From positions 1-12,158 of the forward strand of contig CANJSR010000111.1 of assembly GCA_947476855.1 (NCBI GenBank): DNA of 12,158 nucleotides. The letters are read 5' to 3'. The notes beneath the pieces are model-generated. The model saw only the letters and a program-made list of their open reading frames with translations. It searched no databases and had not been told where the DNA came from. The position numbers were made by a program, and so were the translations under genes. Shown here in pieces: positions 1-6,764 of this stretch (the stretch's first letter is position 1; each line of letters starts with the position of its first letter). This DNA is from Acetobacteraceae bacterium. Its GTDB lineage: Bacteria > Pseudomonadota > Alphaproteobacteria > Acetobacterales > Acetobacteraceae.

Positions 1-367
1 ACTTGCCGACCGCGTAGTGCATCTCCGGCTCTTGCAGATGAAACTTCGCGATCGGGAATTTATGGAAATTGCCGACGTGGTCGTAGTGCATGTGGGTCAG
101 GATCACGTCCTCGACCTTGGCGGGATCGACGCCCAGCAGCGACAGGGAGTCGATTGGGCAACGATCAAGCTTGCGCCCGCGCTTGCCGCCGCTTTCCTCT
201 GTAAAGCCGATATCGATGACCACGGCGCGATCGGCGTTCTTGGCGACCCAGACGAAGTAGTCCATCGGCATCGGGCCGTCATGAGGATCCCCGCCGATGA
301 AGTGTTCCGCGCGATGGGCCGGCCGGCCGGCATAGCGCAGGGCAAAGAGTTCATAGGTATCGGTCAT
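1..367 (-). CDS. MBL-fold N-acyl-homoserine-lactonase-like hydrolase (partial, C-terminus cut by window edge)
   Basis: The first 122 residues are visible, reading leftward from an ATG at 367; the rest lies beyond base 1. The zinc-binding signature HMHYDH stands at residues 92-97, preceded by the strand VIDIGF (50-55), which is the usual layout of the metallo-beta-lactamase fold. The long, hydrophilic N-terminal part before the motif (AEHFIGGDPHDGPMPMDYFVWV, in pieces around residues 20-41) resembles the AttM/AiiB-like lactonase branch, which opens acyl-homoserine-lactone or other lactone rings. The true substrate cannot be read from the sequence. The ATG lies only 3 bases after the stop of the flavin monooxygenase gene, and an AAGGA sequence within the end of that gene can serve as its ribosome site, so the two are almost surely one transcript. 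A linked oxygenase plus lactonase could act in sequence on one substrate; that is inference. Confidence 0.85.
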   Translation of the reverse strand, partial: MTDTYELFALRYAGRPAHRAEHFIGGDPHDGPMPMDYFVWVAKNADRAVVIDIGFTEESGGKRGRKLDRCPIDSLSLLGVDPAKVEDVILTHMHYDHVGNFHKFPIAKFHLQEPEMHYAVGK

Positions 368-370
368 GGC

Positions 371-1399
371 TCAGGCGTTTCCTTCATGCGCGGTCAGATG
401 CGGCATCACGTGCCGGGTGAAAAGATCGACGGACTGGAGCGACTCGGCGCCGGTGATGTCGCCGAAGGCAAAGCGGCACAGCAGATAGTTGAGGCCGCCC
501 GCCTTCACCTCCCGCAATAGAAACGACGCCACCTTATCCGCCGTTCCCGCCACCGCTCGCCCTTCCCTTTCGGCGTCCTCGAATCGTTCCGGGAAGATGG
601 CGTGGGCCGAGGGCATCATGTTGTGCTGCTTCCACAGCTTCAGGAAGCTCGATCGCCATTTGTCATAGCCGCGGCGCGCGATTTCCAGGGCCTCACGCTC
701 CGTTTCGGCGACGACGACGTGGCGGCTGGTGCCCATCAGGGGCATGTCCTCGGGCGCGCCGCCCTGTTCGGCCCATTCCTGGCGATAGCGGTCGGTCAGC
801 GATTTCATACCGGACGAGAACAGGTTGCTGACGATGTTGACCCGGTTCTTCGCCGCCCAGGTCACCTGGTCGGGGCGGCCGACGCCATACCACAGCGGCG
901 GATGGGGGCGCTGCAAGGGTTCGATCTCGATCGGGACATCGCTATACTGGTAGTGCTTGCCTTCGAAATTCAGCATCCCGCCTTGCATGCCGCGCAGGAT
1001 GACCTCCAGCGCCTCGGCATACATCGACGGGGTTTGTTCCGGGTCCAGGCCGTAATAGCGCAGCTCGATCGGGGAAATGCCGCGCCCGACGCCGAGCATG
1101 AGGCGGCCCTTGCTGAGGTGATCAAGCATGCAGATTTCTTCCAGCAGCTTGATCGGGTGATACAGCGGCAGCAGGTAGACCAGCGCGCCGAGGCGGAGTT
1201 GCTTCGTTCGTTGCGCGGCGGCCGAGAGCCACACTCCGGGCGAAGGCGCCACGCCCAGCGGCGTAGCGTGGTGTTCGGCCACGTGGTAGCCGTAGAAGCC
1301 TGCGCGATCATAGGCTTCGAGCAGCGTGAGCCGCTCCTCGAAGAACTGGTCGAGCGGCGCCTGGCCGCGATCCATGTGATCGAACACGCCGAGTTTCAT
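371..1399 (-). CDS. LLM-class flavin-dependent oxidoreductase (luciferase-like monooxygenase)
   Basis: A 342-residue protein of the bacterial luciferase-like monooxygenase superfamily, which uses reduced FMN/F420-type flavin and O2 (or hydride transfer) on small organic substrates. Seen in the sequence: the N-terminal beta strand MKLGVFDHMDRG, AEHH at residues 41-44 (the family's conserved ExHH loop), and SKGRLMLGVGRG at 96-107, a typical flavin-phosphate loop of this family. Length fits the family (about 330-370). The reading frame is open back to 1510, but those 37 extra codons translate a dispersed palindrome. The ATG at 1399 has an AAGGGGA ribosome site about 10 bases upstream and starts exactly where family homology starts. 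It is followed 3 bases later by the MBL hydrolase gene, and a promoter candidate lies just upstream. The substrate is not predictable. Confidence 0.9.
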   Translation of the reverse strand: MKLGVFDHMDRGQAPLDQFFEERLTLLEAYDRAGFYGYHVAEHHATPLGVAPSPGVWLSAAAQRTKQLRLGALVYLLPLYHPIKLLEEICMLDHLSKGRLMLGVGRGISPIELRYYGLDPEQTPSMYAEALEVILRGMQGGMLNFEGKHYQYSDVPIEIEPLQRPHPPLWYGVGRPDQVTWAAKNRVNIVSNLFSSGMKSLTDRYRQEWAEQGGAPEDMPLMGTSRHVVVAETEREALEIARRGYDKWRSSFLKLWKQHNMMPSAHAIFPERFEDAEREGRAVAGTADKVASFLLREVKAGGLNYLLCRFAFGDITGAESLQSVDLFTRHVMPHLTAHEGNA

Positions 1400-1428
1400 T
1401 GGGTCGTTTCCCCTTGGAACACGGCCCG

Positions 1429-1457
1429 ATCCTATCTTGCGTCGGCGTGCATGACCA
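1429..1457 (-). promoter_or_regulatory. Candidate sigma-70-type promoter of the monooxygenase-hydrolase pair
   Basis: On the minus strand TGGTCA (1452-1457) and TAGGAT (1429-1434) are separated by exactly 17 bases; each matches four of six positions of the consensus hexamers. Transcription would start near 1422 and give a leader of about 22 bases that contains the AAGGGGA ribosome site. Its place between the palindrome and the gene fits an operon separate from the upstream comEC/persulfide dioxygenase unit. Motif match only. Confidence 0.35.
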
Positions 1458-1472
1458 CATGGGGTTCCCGCA

Positions 1473-1549
1473 CCGTCATCCCGGCCTTGTGCCGGGACCA
1501 TCCCCAGCACCCTGCCGCTATTGGTCCCGGCACGAGGCCGGGATGACGG
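1473..1549. repeat. Dispersed intergenic palindrome with CGTCATCCCGGC ends
   Basis: Two 28-base arms (1473-1500 and 1522-1549) are inverted copies with a single mismatch, around a 21-base loop. Each arm is itself a small hairpin (CCCGGC-N5-GCCGGG). The sequence family (GTCATCCCGGC...GCCGGGATGAC) is a familiar intergenic repeat of alphaproteobacterial genomes, often mistranslated as HPGLVPGP peptides. It begins 18 bases after the stop of the persulfide dioxygenase gene and sits before the monooxygenase promoter candidate. As RNA it would fold into a very stable stem that could block 3' exonucleases. There is no T-tract on either side, so it is not a standard intrinsic terminator. Confidence 0.85.
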
Positions 1550-1567
1550 TTGAAGAAAGCTTGCCGA

Positions 1568-2605
1568 TCACACGACAACCGGACCACCCGCTTCCTTCCA
1601 GGCGCCAATGCCGCCATGGATGTGGACCGCCGTCGCCAGCCCCGCGTCGCGTGCCGCCTGGACCGCCATCGCGGACCGTTCACCGAACGCGCAGAAGAAC
1701 ACCAGCCGCCGCCCGGTCGCGTCCGCCAGGCCGTGCAGCACGCCACCGGGACCGATGCTTTCCTGCAATTCAGGATAGGGGACATGCAGGGCGCCGGGGA
1801 TATTCCCGTGGCGGGCGCGTTCGGCGGCCTCCCGCAGGTCGATCAGCGTGACGTCGGGGCGGGTGGGGAAATCCAGCGCATCGCGGGCGGTGACGGCCCA
1901 GCCCCGGCGGGCGATCTCAGCCTGCGCCAGGCCCTGCCGCATGTTGGCGGGCACGGCCACGTCCATCATCTTCGGATTTGACAGGTTCAACCCGTTCATC
2001 AGCGCCACATATTCCTCGACCGAGGCGACGCGCAGCCGAGGGTTGAAGCGTTTTTCCTCGCCGATCGTGCTGACCGTGTCGCCTTTGTAGTCATGCGCGG
2101 GATAGACCAGCGTGTCCTCCGGCAGGCGCAGCAGGCGGTTGAAGATCGAGTCGTACTGCGCCCGCGGATCGCCGTTCTGGAAGTCGGTCCGCCCGGTGCC
2201 GCGGATCAGCAGTGTGTCGCCGGTGAAGACCCGGTCATCGAGCAGGAAACTGTAGGAATCGTCGGTGTGCCCGGGCGTGTACATCACGTTCAGCCCCAGC
2301 CCCTCGATCCGGATGACATCGCCGTCGGCAACCCGCATCGAAACGACATCGACGCCCGACTGTTCCCCCATCACGGTGATGCAGTGGGTCCGGTCCCGCA
2401 GTGCGCCCAGGCCGGTGATGTGATCGGCGTGCAGATGCGTATCGACCGCCTTGACCAGCCGCAGGTCCAGCTCCGCCATCAGTTGCAGATAGCGATCGAC
2501 CTTCTCCAGGACCGGATCGATGATCAGCGCCTCGGCACCACGGCGGGAGGCGATCAGGTAGCTGTAGGTGCCTGATGTCGCGTCGAACAACTGACGAAAG
2601 ATCAT
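1568..2605 (-). CDS. Persulfide dioxygenase-rhodanese fusion (ETHE1-type MBL + C-terminal rhodanese)
   Basis: 345 residues with two domains. Residues 1-240 are an ETHE1-type metallo-beta-lactamase domain: HLHADH at 57-62, PGH with H113, FTGD with D130, and PAHDY with H171. The ETHE1 hallmarks RTDFQNGDP, FNPRL and VAVPANMRQG are also present. This subfamily binds one Fe(II) through two histidines and an aspartate and oxidises glutathione persulfide to sulfite. Residues 250-345 are a rhodanese domain with the active-site loop CAFGER, catalytic C305, which transfers sulfane sulfur. The same domain order is known from PDO-rhodanese fusions in proteobacteria; both active sites look intact. It probably acts in the cytoplasm in sulfide detoxification. 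The ATG has AGGAG 6 bases upstream and lies 34 bases after comEC, so co-transcription with comEC is likely. Confidence 0.93.
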   Translation of the reverse strand: MIFRQLFDATSGTYSYLIASRRGAEALIIDPVLEKVDRYLQLMAELDLRLVKAVDTHLHADHITGLGALRDRTHCITVMGEQSGVDVVSMRVADGDVIRIEGLGLNVMYTPGHTDDSYSFLLDDRVFTGDTLLIRGTGRTDFQNGDPRAQYDSIFNRLLRLPEDTLVYPAHDYKGDTVSTIGEEKRFNPRLRVASVEEYVALMNGLNLSNPKMMDVAVPANMRQGLAQAEIARRGWAVTARDALDFPTRPDVTLIDLREAAERARHGNIPGALHVPYPELQESIGPGGVLHGLADATGRRLVFFCAFGERSAMAVQAARDAGLATAVHIHGGIGAWKEAGGPVVV

Positions 2606-2639
2606 AATCGGCTCCTGGCCATAGGATCACTATGGTATT

Positions 2640-4907
2640 CTACTCCTCGGGCGGGCTCTCGTGCGAGGATTCTCTCCGTTCGGTGCCCGGCCCGGCCTCG
2701 GTCGGGGCCACGGGCAGTTTCGGCGGCGGCCGCACCCGCGGCGTGGGCGGCGGCGGGACCCAGGGCCGGGCGCCGCGATGGGCGCGGTCGGTCAGCACCC
2801 GGGCGCCGTCGGGATCCAGCCATATCGCGGTCGGGCCATCGCGCCAGACGGTGAACCGGTCGACCAAAGCGGGCCAGGGGCGGGGCCCAGGGCGGGGACA
2901 AAGGCCGCGAGCCGGTTCGGCCGAGATGATGACGCCGATGCCCGCACAGTCCCCGATCGGCTCCGCCACCCTCGCCAGGTAGGCGGTGGGCGCATCGGGG
3001 CGGAGGCGCAGGAAGCAGCCGGGCTTCTCGCAGCGGATGGTGCCGGCGGCGGCCTCTCCCGCCGGGGGCAGCTTCGTCGCTTGATCCGCCCCCCAATGAT
3101 GCAGCCAGGCCTCTCGCAGGAACGCCGAACCGCCCTGGACCTGCTGGAGATACACGCCATCGGCGGTCCGTGCGGCGATCAGACGGGCGTCGCCCGAGAC
3201 CAGGATATCAGGCGGCCGGACCAGCAACGGCGTCAGCAGCCCCAGCAGCATCAGCGGCACGCCCAGCAGGCGGCCTCGCCCCACCCACAGCCCCAGCCAG
3301 GCCATGCCGAACGCGAGGACGGCGAGGCCCCAGGGCGCCATGTGGGGCACGGTGACGGTCGCGGCGGGCAGGCTCGCGGTGAAATGGGCGACCCAGAGCG
3401 TGGCCTCGATCCCCCAGCGCACCGGGATCAGGGCGATCCACTCCAGATGCAGCGGCATCAGCAGCAGGGCGAGCATCCCGGCCGGCATCACCAGGACGCT
3501 GGTCAGCGGCACGCCGACCATGTTGGACAAGGCGTAGTAAAGCTGGATGCGGCCGAAGTGATACGCGCCAAACGGCAGGGTCGCGGTGCCGGCCAGCAGG
3601 CTGCTCGTCATCAGGCCGAGCACGAACAGGACGGATTTGCGGCGCCAGCCCTGGCGGCCGCCCTGGTTCAGCCAGGAACGCAGTGCCTCGAACCCCGCGA
3701 TCAGGGCGAGCACGGCGGAAAAGCTCATTTGCAGGGAGGCGCCGAGGACCTGCCACGGCTCCACCAGCACGACCAGGGCCGCGGCGGCCGCCAGGCCGCG
3801 CAGGGAGACGACGCGGCGGCCGGCCAGCAGGGCGACGGTGAACAGGCAGGCCATCAGGAAGCAGCGCACGGTCGGGATCTGCGACCCGGTCAGCCCCGTG
3901 TAGAACCCGCCCACCCCCCGGGCGATCACGGCGGCGACCGCGCGGGTGGGCCAGTGCAGGGTGGCGTATTCGCTCAGCGCCAGCAGGAACCGGGCAACCA
4001 TCATGGTCACGCCCAGCACGATCGCCAGATGCAGGCCCGACACCGACAGCACATGCGCCAGCCCGGAGTCGCGGAACGCCGCCATGTCGGCCCGCGCGAT
4101 GCCGGTCTGGCTGCCGATCAGGATGCCCACCGCGACCTGGCCCGAGGGACCTGGAATGGCGGCGGCGATGCGGGCGGACGCGGCCTCGGCCAGATGGCGC
4201 AGCCAGCCCGCCAGGCCGGAGGGCGTGTCGTGCGACAGAACCTCCACGGAGCCCAGCGCGTAACCGGAGCCGCCGAGGCGGGAGTAGAACGTCTCCCGCT
4301 GCATGTCCCAGCCGCCGGGCAGGACGGGGGCGCCGATCGGGCGGATCATCGCGCGAACCCGCACCGTGTCGCCGGTCACCAGGACCGTCTGGTCGGTGGG
4401 GCGGAGGCGGACCCGGACCGACCTCGGCAAGGGTTCGGCGGCCTTGTCCAGGATGGGATGGGCCAGGGTCAGGCGCCGCCCCTCCGGCAGGATGTCGATG
4501 GCGCGGATTGCCCCGGTGACGATCGTGGCCTGCCAGGGCAACGTCGTGGCCAAGGGGGGTGCCCGGGCGGTGGCGACCTGCGCGGCCGTGAACCCGATGG
4601 TCGTGGCCAGGAACGGGGTCAGCGCGAGCCGGATCAGGTCATGGCGCCACAAGGCCAGCAGCGGCACGCCGACCGAGGCGGCGCAGACCGCGCCCAGCCA
4701 GGGCCAGGGCTCCTGGAGCGGTTGGTAATAGGCCAGCACGCCGATCGCCAGGAACACCGGCAGCCAAAAGACCAGCCGGTCGCGCTGGCGCTCCACCCCG
4801 TCCCGCAGCCGGTCGGCCAGCGCGGTCGGGAAGCGGGCGCGCGCCGACACCAGCCACCTGGGGGGGAGGCTGGACCAAATGCCGCCATCGCCGACGAGCC
4901 ATCGCAT
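2640..4907 (-). CDS. comEC: ComEC/Rec2-family DNA-uptake channel protein, no metallo-beta-lactamase active site
   Basis: About 755 residues. In order: N-terminal membrane segments, a DUF4131-like soluble part ending in PGGWDMQR and a GGSGYALG-type motif, and the multi-helix Competence domain with the signature HVLSVSGLHLAIVLG near residue 290. A soluble C-terminal region of about 190 residues ends in a proline-rich tail. ComEC forms the inner-membrane channel for single-stranded DNA in natural transformation. The C-terminal region carries no HxHxDH motif, so the nuclease-like MBL domain of the Bacillus-type protein is degenerate or replaced, as seems common in alphaproteobacteria. Start choice: the ATG at 4907 is preferred. 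A TTG at 4928 is in frame, but its GAGGA touches the codon with no spacing. Divergent from gltX, a common alphaproteobacterial arrangement. No other competence gene is in view. Confidence 0.9.
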   Translation of the reverse strand: MRWLVGDGGIWSSLPPRWLVSARARFPTALADRLRDGVERQRDRLVFWLPVFLAIGVLAYYQPLQEPWPWLGAVCAASVGVPLLALWRHDLIRLALTPFLATTIGFTAAQVATARAPPLATTLPWQATIVTGAIRAIDILPEGRRLTLAHPILDKAAEPLPRSVRVRLRPTDQTVLVTGDTVRVRAMIRPIGAPVLPGGWDMQRETFYSRLGGSGYALGSVEVLSHDTPSGLAGWLRHLAEAASARIAAAIPGPSGQVAVGILIGSQTGIARADMAAFRDSGLAHVLSVSGLHLAIVLGVTMMVARFLLALSEYATLHWPTRAVAAVIARGVGGFYTGLTGSQIPTVRCFLMACLFTVALLAGRRVVSLRGLAAAAALVVLVEPWQVLGASLQMSFSAVLALIAGFEALRSWLNQGGRQGWRRKSVLFVLGLMTSSLLAGTATLPFGAYHFGRIQLYYALSNMVGVPLTSVLVMPAGMLALLLMPLHLEWIALIPVRWGIEATLWVAHFTASLPAATVTVPHMAPWGLAVLAFGMAWLGLWVGRGRLLGVPLMLLGLLTPLLVRPPDILVSGDARLIAARTADGVYLQQVQGGSAFLREAWLHHWGADQATKLPPAGEAAAGTIRCEKPGCFLRLRPDAPTAYLARVAEPIGDCAGIGVIISAEPARGLCPRPGPRPWPALVDRFTVWRDGPTAIWLDPDGARVLTDRAHRGARPWVPPPPTPRVRPPPKLPVAPTEAGPGTERRESSHESPPEE

Positions 4908-5018
4908 CGGCGCAGTGTGGCCCGCCAATCCTCAATATTCGGTGAACGGCGGGGCGTTTCCGGCATTTTGGCGCGCGCGGTGATTCCGTTCGGCGGCGAT
5001 CTGCTCTACATCGCCCCC

Positions 5019-6446
5019 ATGTCCGACATATCCCCCCAGGTCGCCCCCGCCAGGGTCCGCACCCGCTTCGCGCCGAGCCCAACCGGCCAGCTCCATATTG
5101 GCGGCGCCCGCACCGCACTGTTCAACTTCCTGTACAGCCGCCACACCGGCGGCGACTTCCTGCTGCGGGTGGAAGACACCGACCGCGAACGCTCCACCGA
5201 CGCCTTCACCCAGGGCATCCTCGACAGCCTCGCCTGGCTGGGCCTGACGCCCGACGAACCGCCGGTCTTCCAATCCACGCGCGCCGCCCGCCATGCGGAG
5301 GTCGCGCATGAACTGCTGGCCGCCGGCAAGGCCTATTACTGCTATTGCACGCCCGAGGAACTGCGGCAGATGCGGGAGCAGGCGGTCGCCGAGGGCCGGT
5401 CCCCACGCTATGACGGGCGCTGGCGCGACCGCGATCCGTCCGAGGCACCCGCGGGGGTCAAGCCGTCGATCCGCCTGAGGGCCCCGCGGGACGGGGAGAC
5501 GGTGGTCGACGACCTGGTGCAGGGCCCGGTCCGCGTCGCCAACGCCGAACTGGACGACATGATCATCCTGCGAGGCGACGGGACTCCGACCTATCTGCAC
5601 GCGGTCGTGGTCGATGACCACGACATGGCGATCACCCATGTGATCCGCGGCGATGACCACCTGACCAACACGTTTCGTCAGGTGCAGGTGTTTCAGGCGA
5701 TGGGCTGGCCCCTGCCCCGCTTCGCCCATATCCCGCTGATCCACGGCGCCGACGGGTCCAAGCTGTCCAAGCGGCACGGCGCGGTTTCCGTCATGGAGTT
5801 CGACGCCCAGGGCTATCTGCCCGAAGCCGTCTGCAACTACCTGATGCGCCTGGGCTGGTCGCATGGGGACCTGGAGGTCGTGGACCGCGAGGAAGCGATC
5901 CGCCTGTTCGACATCGTCGACGTCAATCGCGGCGCGTCCCGGATGGACTATGCCAAGCTCACGAACCTCAACGGCGTCTATATCCGCAAGGCGGATGACG
6001 ATCGTCTGACCAAGGACGTGCTGCGGCGGCTGATCCACCAGCATGACCTGTCCGTCGGCTCGATTGCCGCGGAGCGAATCCGGACCCTGATGCCGCATCT
6101 GAAGGAACGGGCGAAGTCGATGCTGGAACTAGCCCAGGCGGCCGCGTTCCTGGCCCGGGTCGTGCCGTTGCCGATGGAACCCAAGGCCGCCGCGATCCTG
6201 ACGCCCGAGGCCAGTCTGCTGCTGCGCGAGGTCGCGGTGGACCTCGCGGCGACCGACTTCACCGTGCCGGCGCTGGACGCGGCGTTGCGGGCCTTCGCCG
6301 ACCGGACGGGGCGGAAGCTGGGCCAGGTCGCCCAGCCGCTGCGTGCCGCCCTGACCGGCAGCACCGTCAGCCCCGGGATCGACGCTACGCTGGCCGCACT
6401 GGGCAAGGACGAAGCGCTCGCGCGGATCGCCGACGCGTCGCGATAA
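5019..6446 (+). CDS. gltX: Glutamate--tRNA ligase (GluRS)
   Basis: 475 residues, the usual length of bacterial GluRS. It charges tRNA-Glu (and in species lacking GlnRS also tRNA-Gln) with glutamate in the cytoplasm. The class I signatures are clear: FAPSPTGQLHIGGAR at residues 18-31 (HIGH motif) and DGSKLSKRHG with the KMSKS-type loop at 248-252. The segment YYCYCTPEEL carries a C-x-C pair at the position of the zinc-binding-like knob. After about residue 330 the helical anticodon-binding region follows. The frame stays open far upstream, but that part is antisense to comEC; homology begins at the ATG at 5019 (an in-frame GTG at 4980 is less likely). No convincing Shine-Dalgarno precedes the ATG. 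Alphaproteobacteria often have two gltX copies; whether this is the discriminating one cannot be told here. Confidence 0.96.
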   Translation: MSDISPQVAPARVRTRFAPSPTGQLHIGGARTALFNFLYSRHTGGDFLLRVEDTDRERSTDAFTQGILDSLAWLGLTPDEPPVFQSTRAARHAEVAHELLAAGKAYYCYCTPEELRQMREQAVAEGRSPRYDGRWRDRDPSEAPAGVKPSIRLRAPRDGETVVDDLVQGPVRVANAELDDMIILRGDGTPTYLHAVVVDDHDMAITHVIRGDDHLTNTFRQVQVFQAMGWPLPRFAHIPLIHGADGSKLSKRHGAVSVMEFDAQGYLPEAVCNYLMRLGWSHGDLEVVDREEAIRLFDIVDVNRGASRMDYAKLTNLNGVYIRKADDDRLTKDVLRRLIHQHDLSVGSIAAERIRTLMPHLKERAKSMLELAQAAAFLARVVPLPMEPKAAAILTPEASLLLREVAVDLAATDFTVPALDAALRAFADRTGRKLGQVAQPLRAALTGSTVSPGIDATLAALGKDEALARIADASR

Positions 6447-6514
6447 TCTCCCGTGCACGACGCATGAGGAAAAATCATCCCTATTCGCCCGGAGAGAGCG
6501 AAAAATCCGGCGGC

Positions 6515-6528
6515 TTGATCCAAATCAA
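6515..6528 (+). promoter_or_regulatory. FNR/FixK/Anr-type binding box (perfect palindrome)
   Basis: TTGATCCAAATCAA is a perfect match to the TTGAT-N4-ATCAA consensus bound by the FNR family (FNR, FnrL, FixK, Anr). These regulators activate genes at low oxygen or nitrosative stress. Its centre (6521.5) lies 41.5 bases before position 6563, the class II activator distance. CATGTT at 6551-6556 falls at -12 to -7 and keeps the two most important -10 bases (A at -11, T at -7). The only downstream plus-strand unit before a terminator is the small-RNA candidate. No regulator gene of this family is in the window. Confidence 0.6.
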
Positions 6529-6562
6529 TGTCTGGACCCGGCTATCGGGGCATGTTTCCACC

Positions 6563-6644
6563 CGAGGCGGCGGTGACCTTCACCGCACCTCTCTTGGACT
6601 CCTCCCCAAACTTGGCGGTGCCTCTGGCGCCGCCTTTCTTTTTT
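6563..6644 (+). ncRNA. Candidate FNR-controlled small regulatory RNA (about 80 nt)
   Basis: The predicted transcript starts about 6563, set by the class II spacing from the FNR-type box, and ends in the T-tract at 6635-6644. Hairpin 1 spans 6564-6591: GAGG/CCTC outer pairs, then GCGGTGA-cct-TCACCGC as a perfect 7-bp stem. An unpaired stretch (6592-6613) follows and contains CTCCTCCCC with the anti-Shine-Dalgarno core CCTCC at 6601-6605. Hairpin 2 (6614-6634) is the terminator. A 5' stem, an exposed C/U-rich seed and a U-tailed terminator are the classic build of trans-acting bacterial small RNAs that block ribosome binding. FNR-dependent small RNAs (FnrS, AniS, PhrS) exist in other bacteria; I see no sequence resemblance that would assign this one. 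The alternative is that 6447-6644 is simply the gltX 3' untranslated region. Confidence 0.45.
6614..6644 (+). terminator. Intrinsic terminator (plus strand)
   Basis: GGCGGTGCC (6614-6622) and GGCGCCGCC (6626-6634) form a 9-bp stem with one G-U pair and a 3-base loop, followed at once by TTTCTTTTTT (6635-6644). This is the strongest rho-independent terminator in the window. It ends the small-RNA candidate and would also stop any read-through from gltX. Confidence 0.85.
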
Positions 6645-6654
6645 CGGGCTCCGG

Positions 6655-6681
6655 AAAAGAGAAAAGGACCCCGAAGGGTCC
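6655..6681 (-). terminator. Intrinsic terminator (minus strand) with UUCG tetraloop
   Basis: On the minus strand GGACCC-TTCG-GGGTCC (6681 down to 6666) forms a 6-bp stem capped by the extra-stable UUCG tetraloop, followed by TTTTCTCTTTT (6665-6655). It faces the plus-strand terminator across only 10 bases, so the two insulate convergent transcription. It would end transcripts coming from the FHA gene side or from the small minus-strand ORF. Confidence 0.75.
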
Positions 6682-6697
6682 CAGGCCGGTCGTCATG

Positions 6698-6754
6698 AAG
6701 AAAAGAGTGAAGGGCGGGGGAACCGCAGGGGAGGGTCGTTCCCCCCGCCCTTCA
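6698..6754 (-). terminator. Long G/C-rich inverted repeat, probable second minus-strand terminator
   Basis: The arms 6708-6723 and 6738-6754 (minus strand TGAAGGGCGGGGGGAAC and its complement) pair over about 16 bp with one bulged base around a 14-base loop. On the minus strand they are followed by CTCTTTTCTT (6707-6698), an imperfect T-tract. The plus strand has no T-tract after it, so it acts, if at all, on leftward transcripts. It starts 10 bases after the stop of the small minus-strand ORF. Confidence 0.55.
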
Positions 6755-6764
6755 TCGCCAGGGA

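Noticed and set aside
1400..1510. N-terminal extension of the flavin monooxygenase
   Set aside because: The extra codons translate one arm of the intergenic palindrome and cross the promoter candidate; homology and ribosome site support 1399.
2661..5018. Very long plus-strand open frame running into gltX
   Set aside because: It is antisense to comEC, its peptide is low-complexity (G/R/Q/H-rich) as typical for GC-rich shadow frames, and GluRS homology starts only at 5019.
4932..6098. 388-codon minus-strand open frame over gltX
   Set aside because: Shadow of the well-supported GluRS gene; no family motifs.
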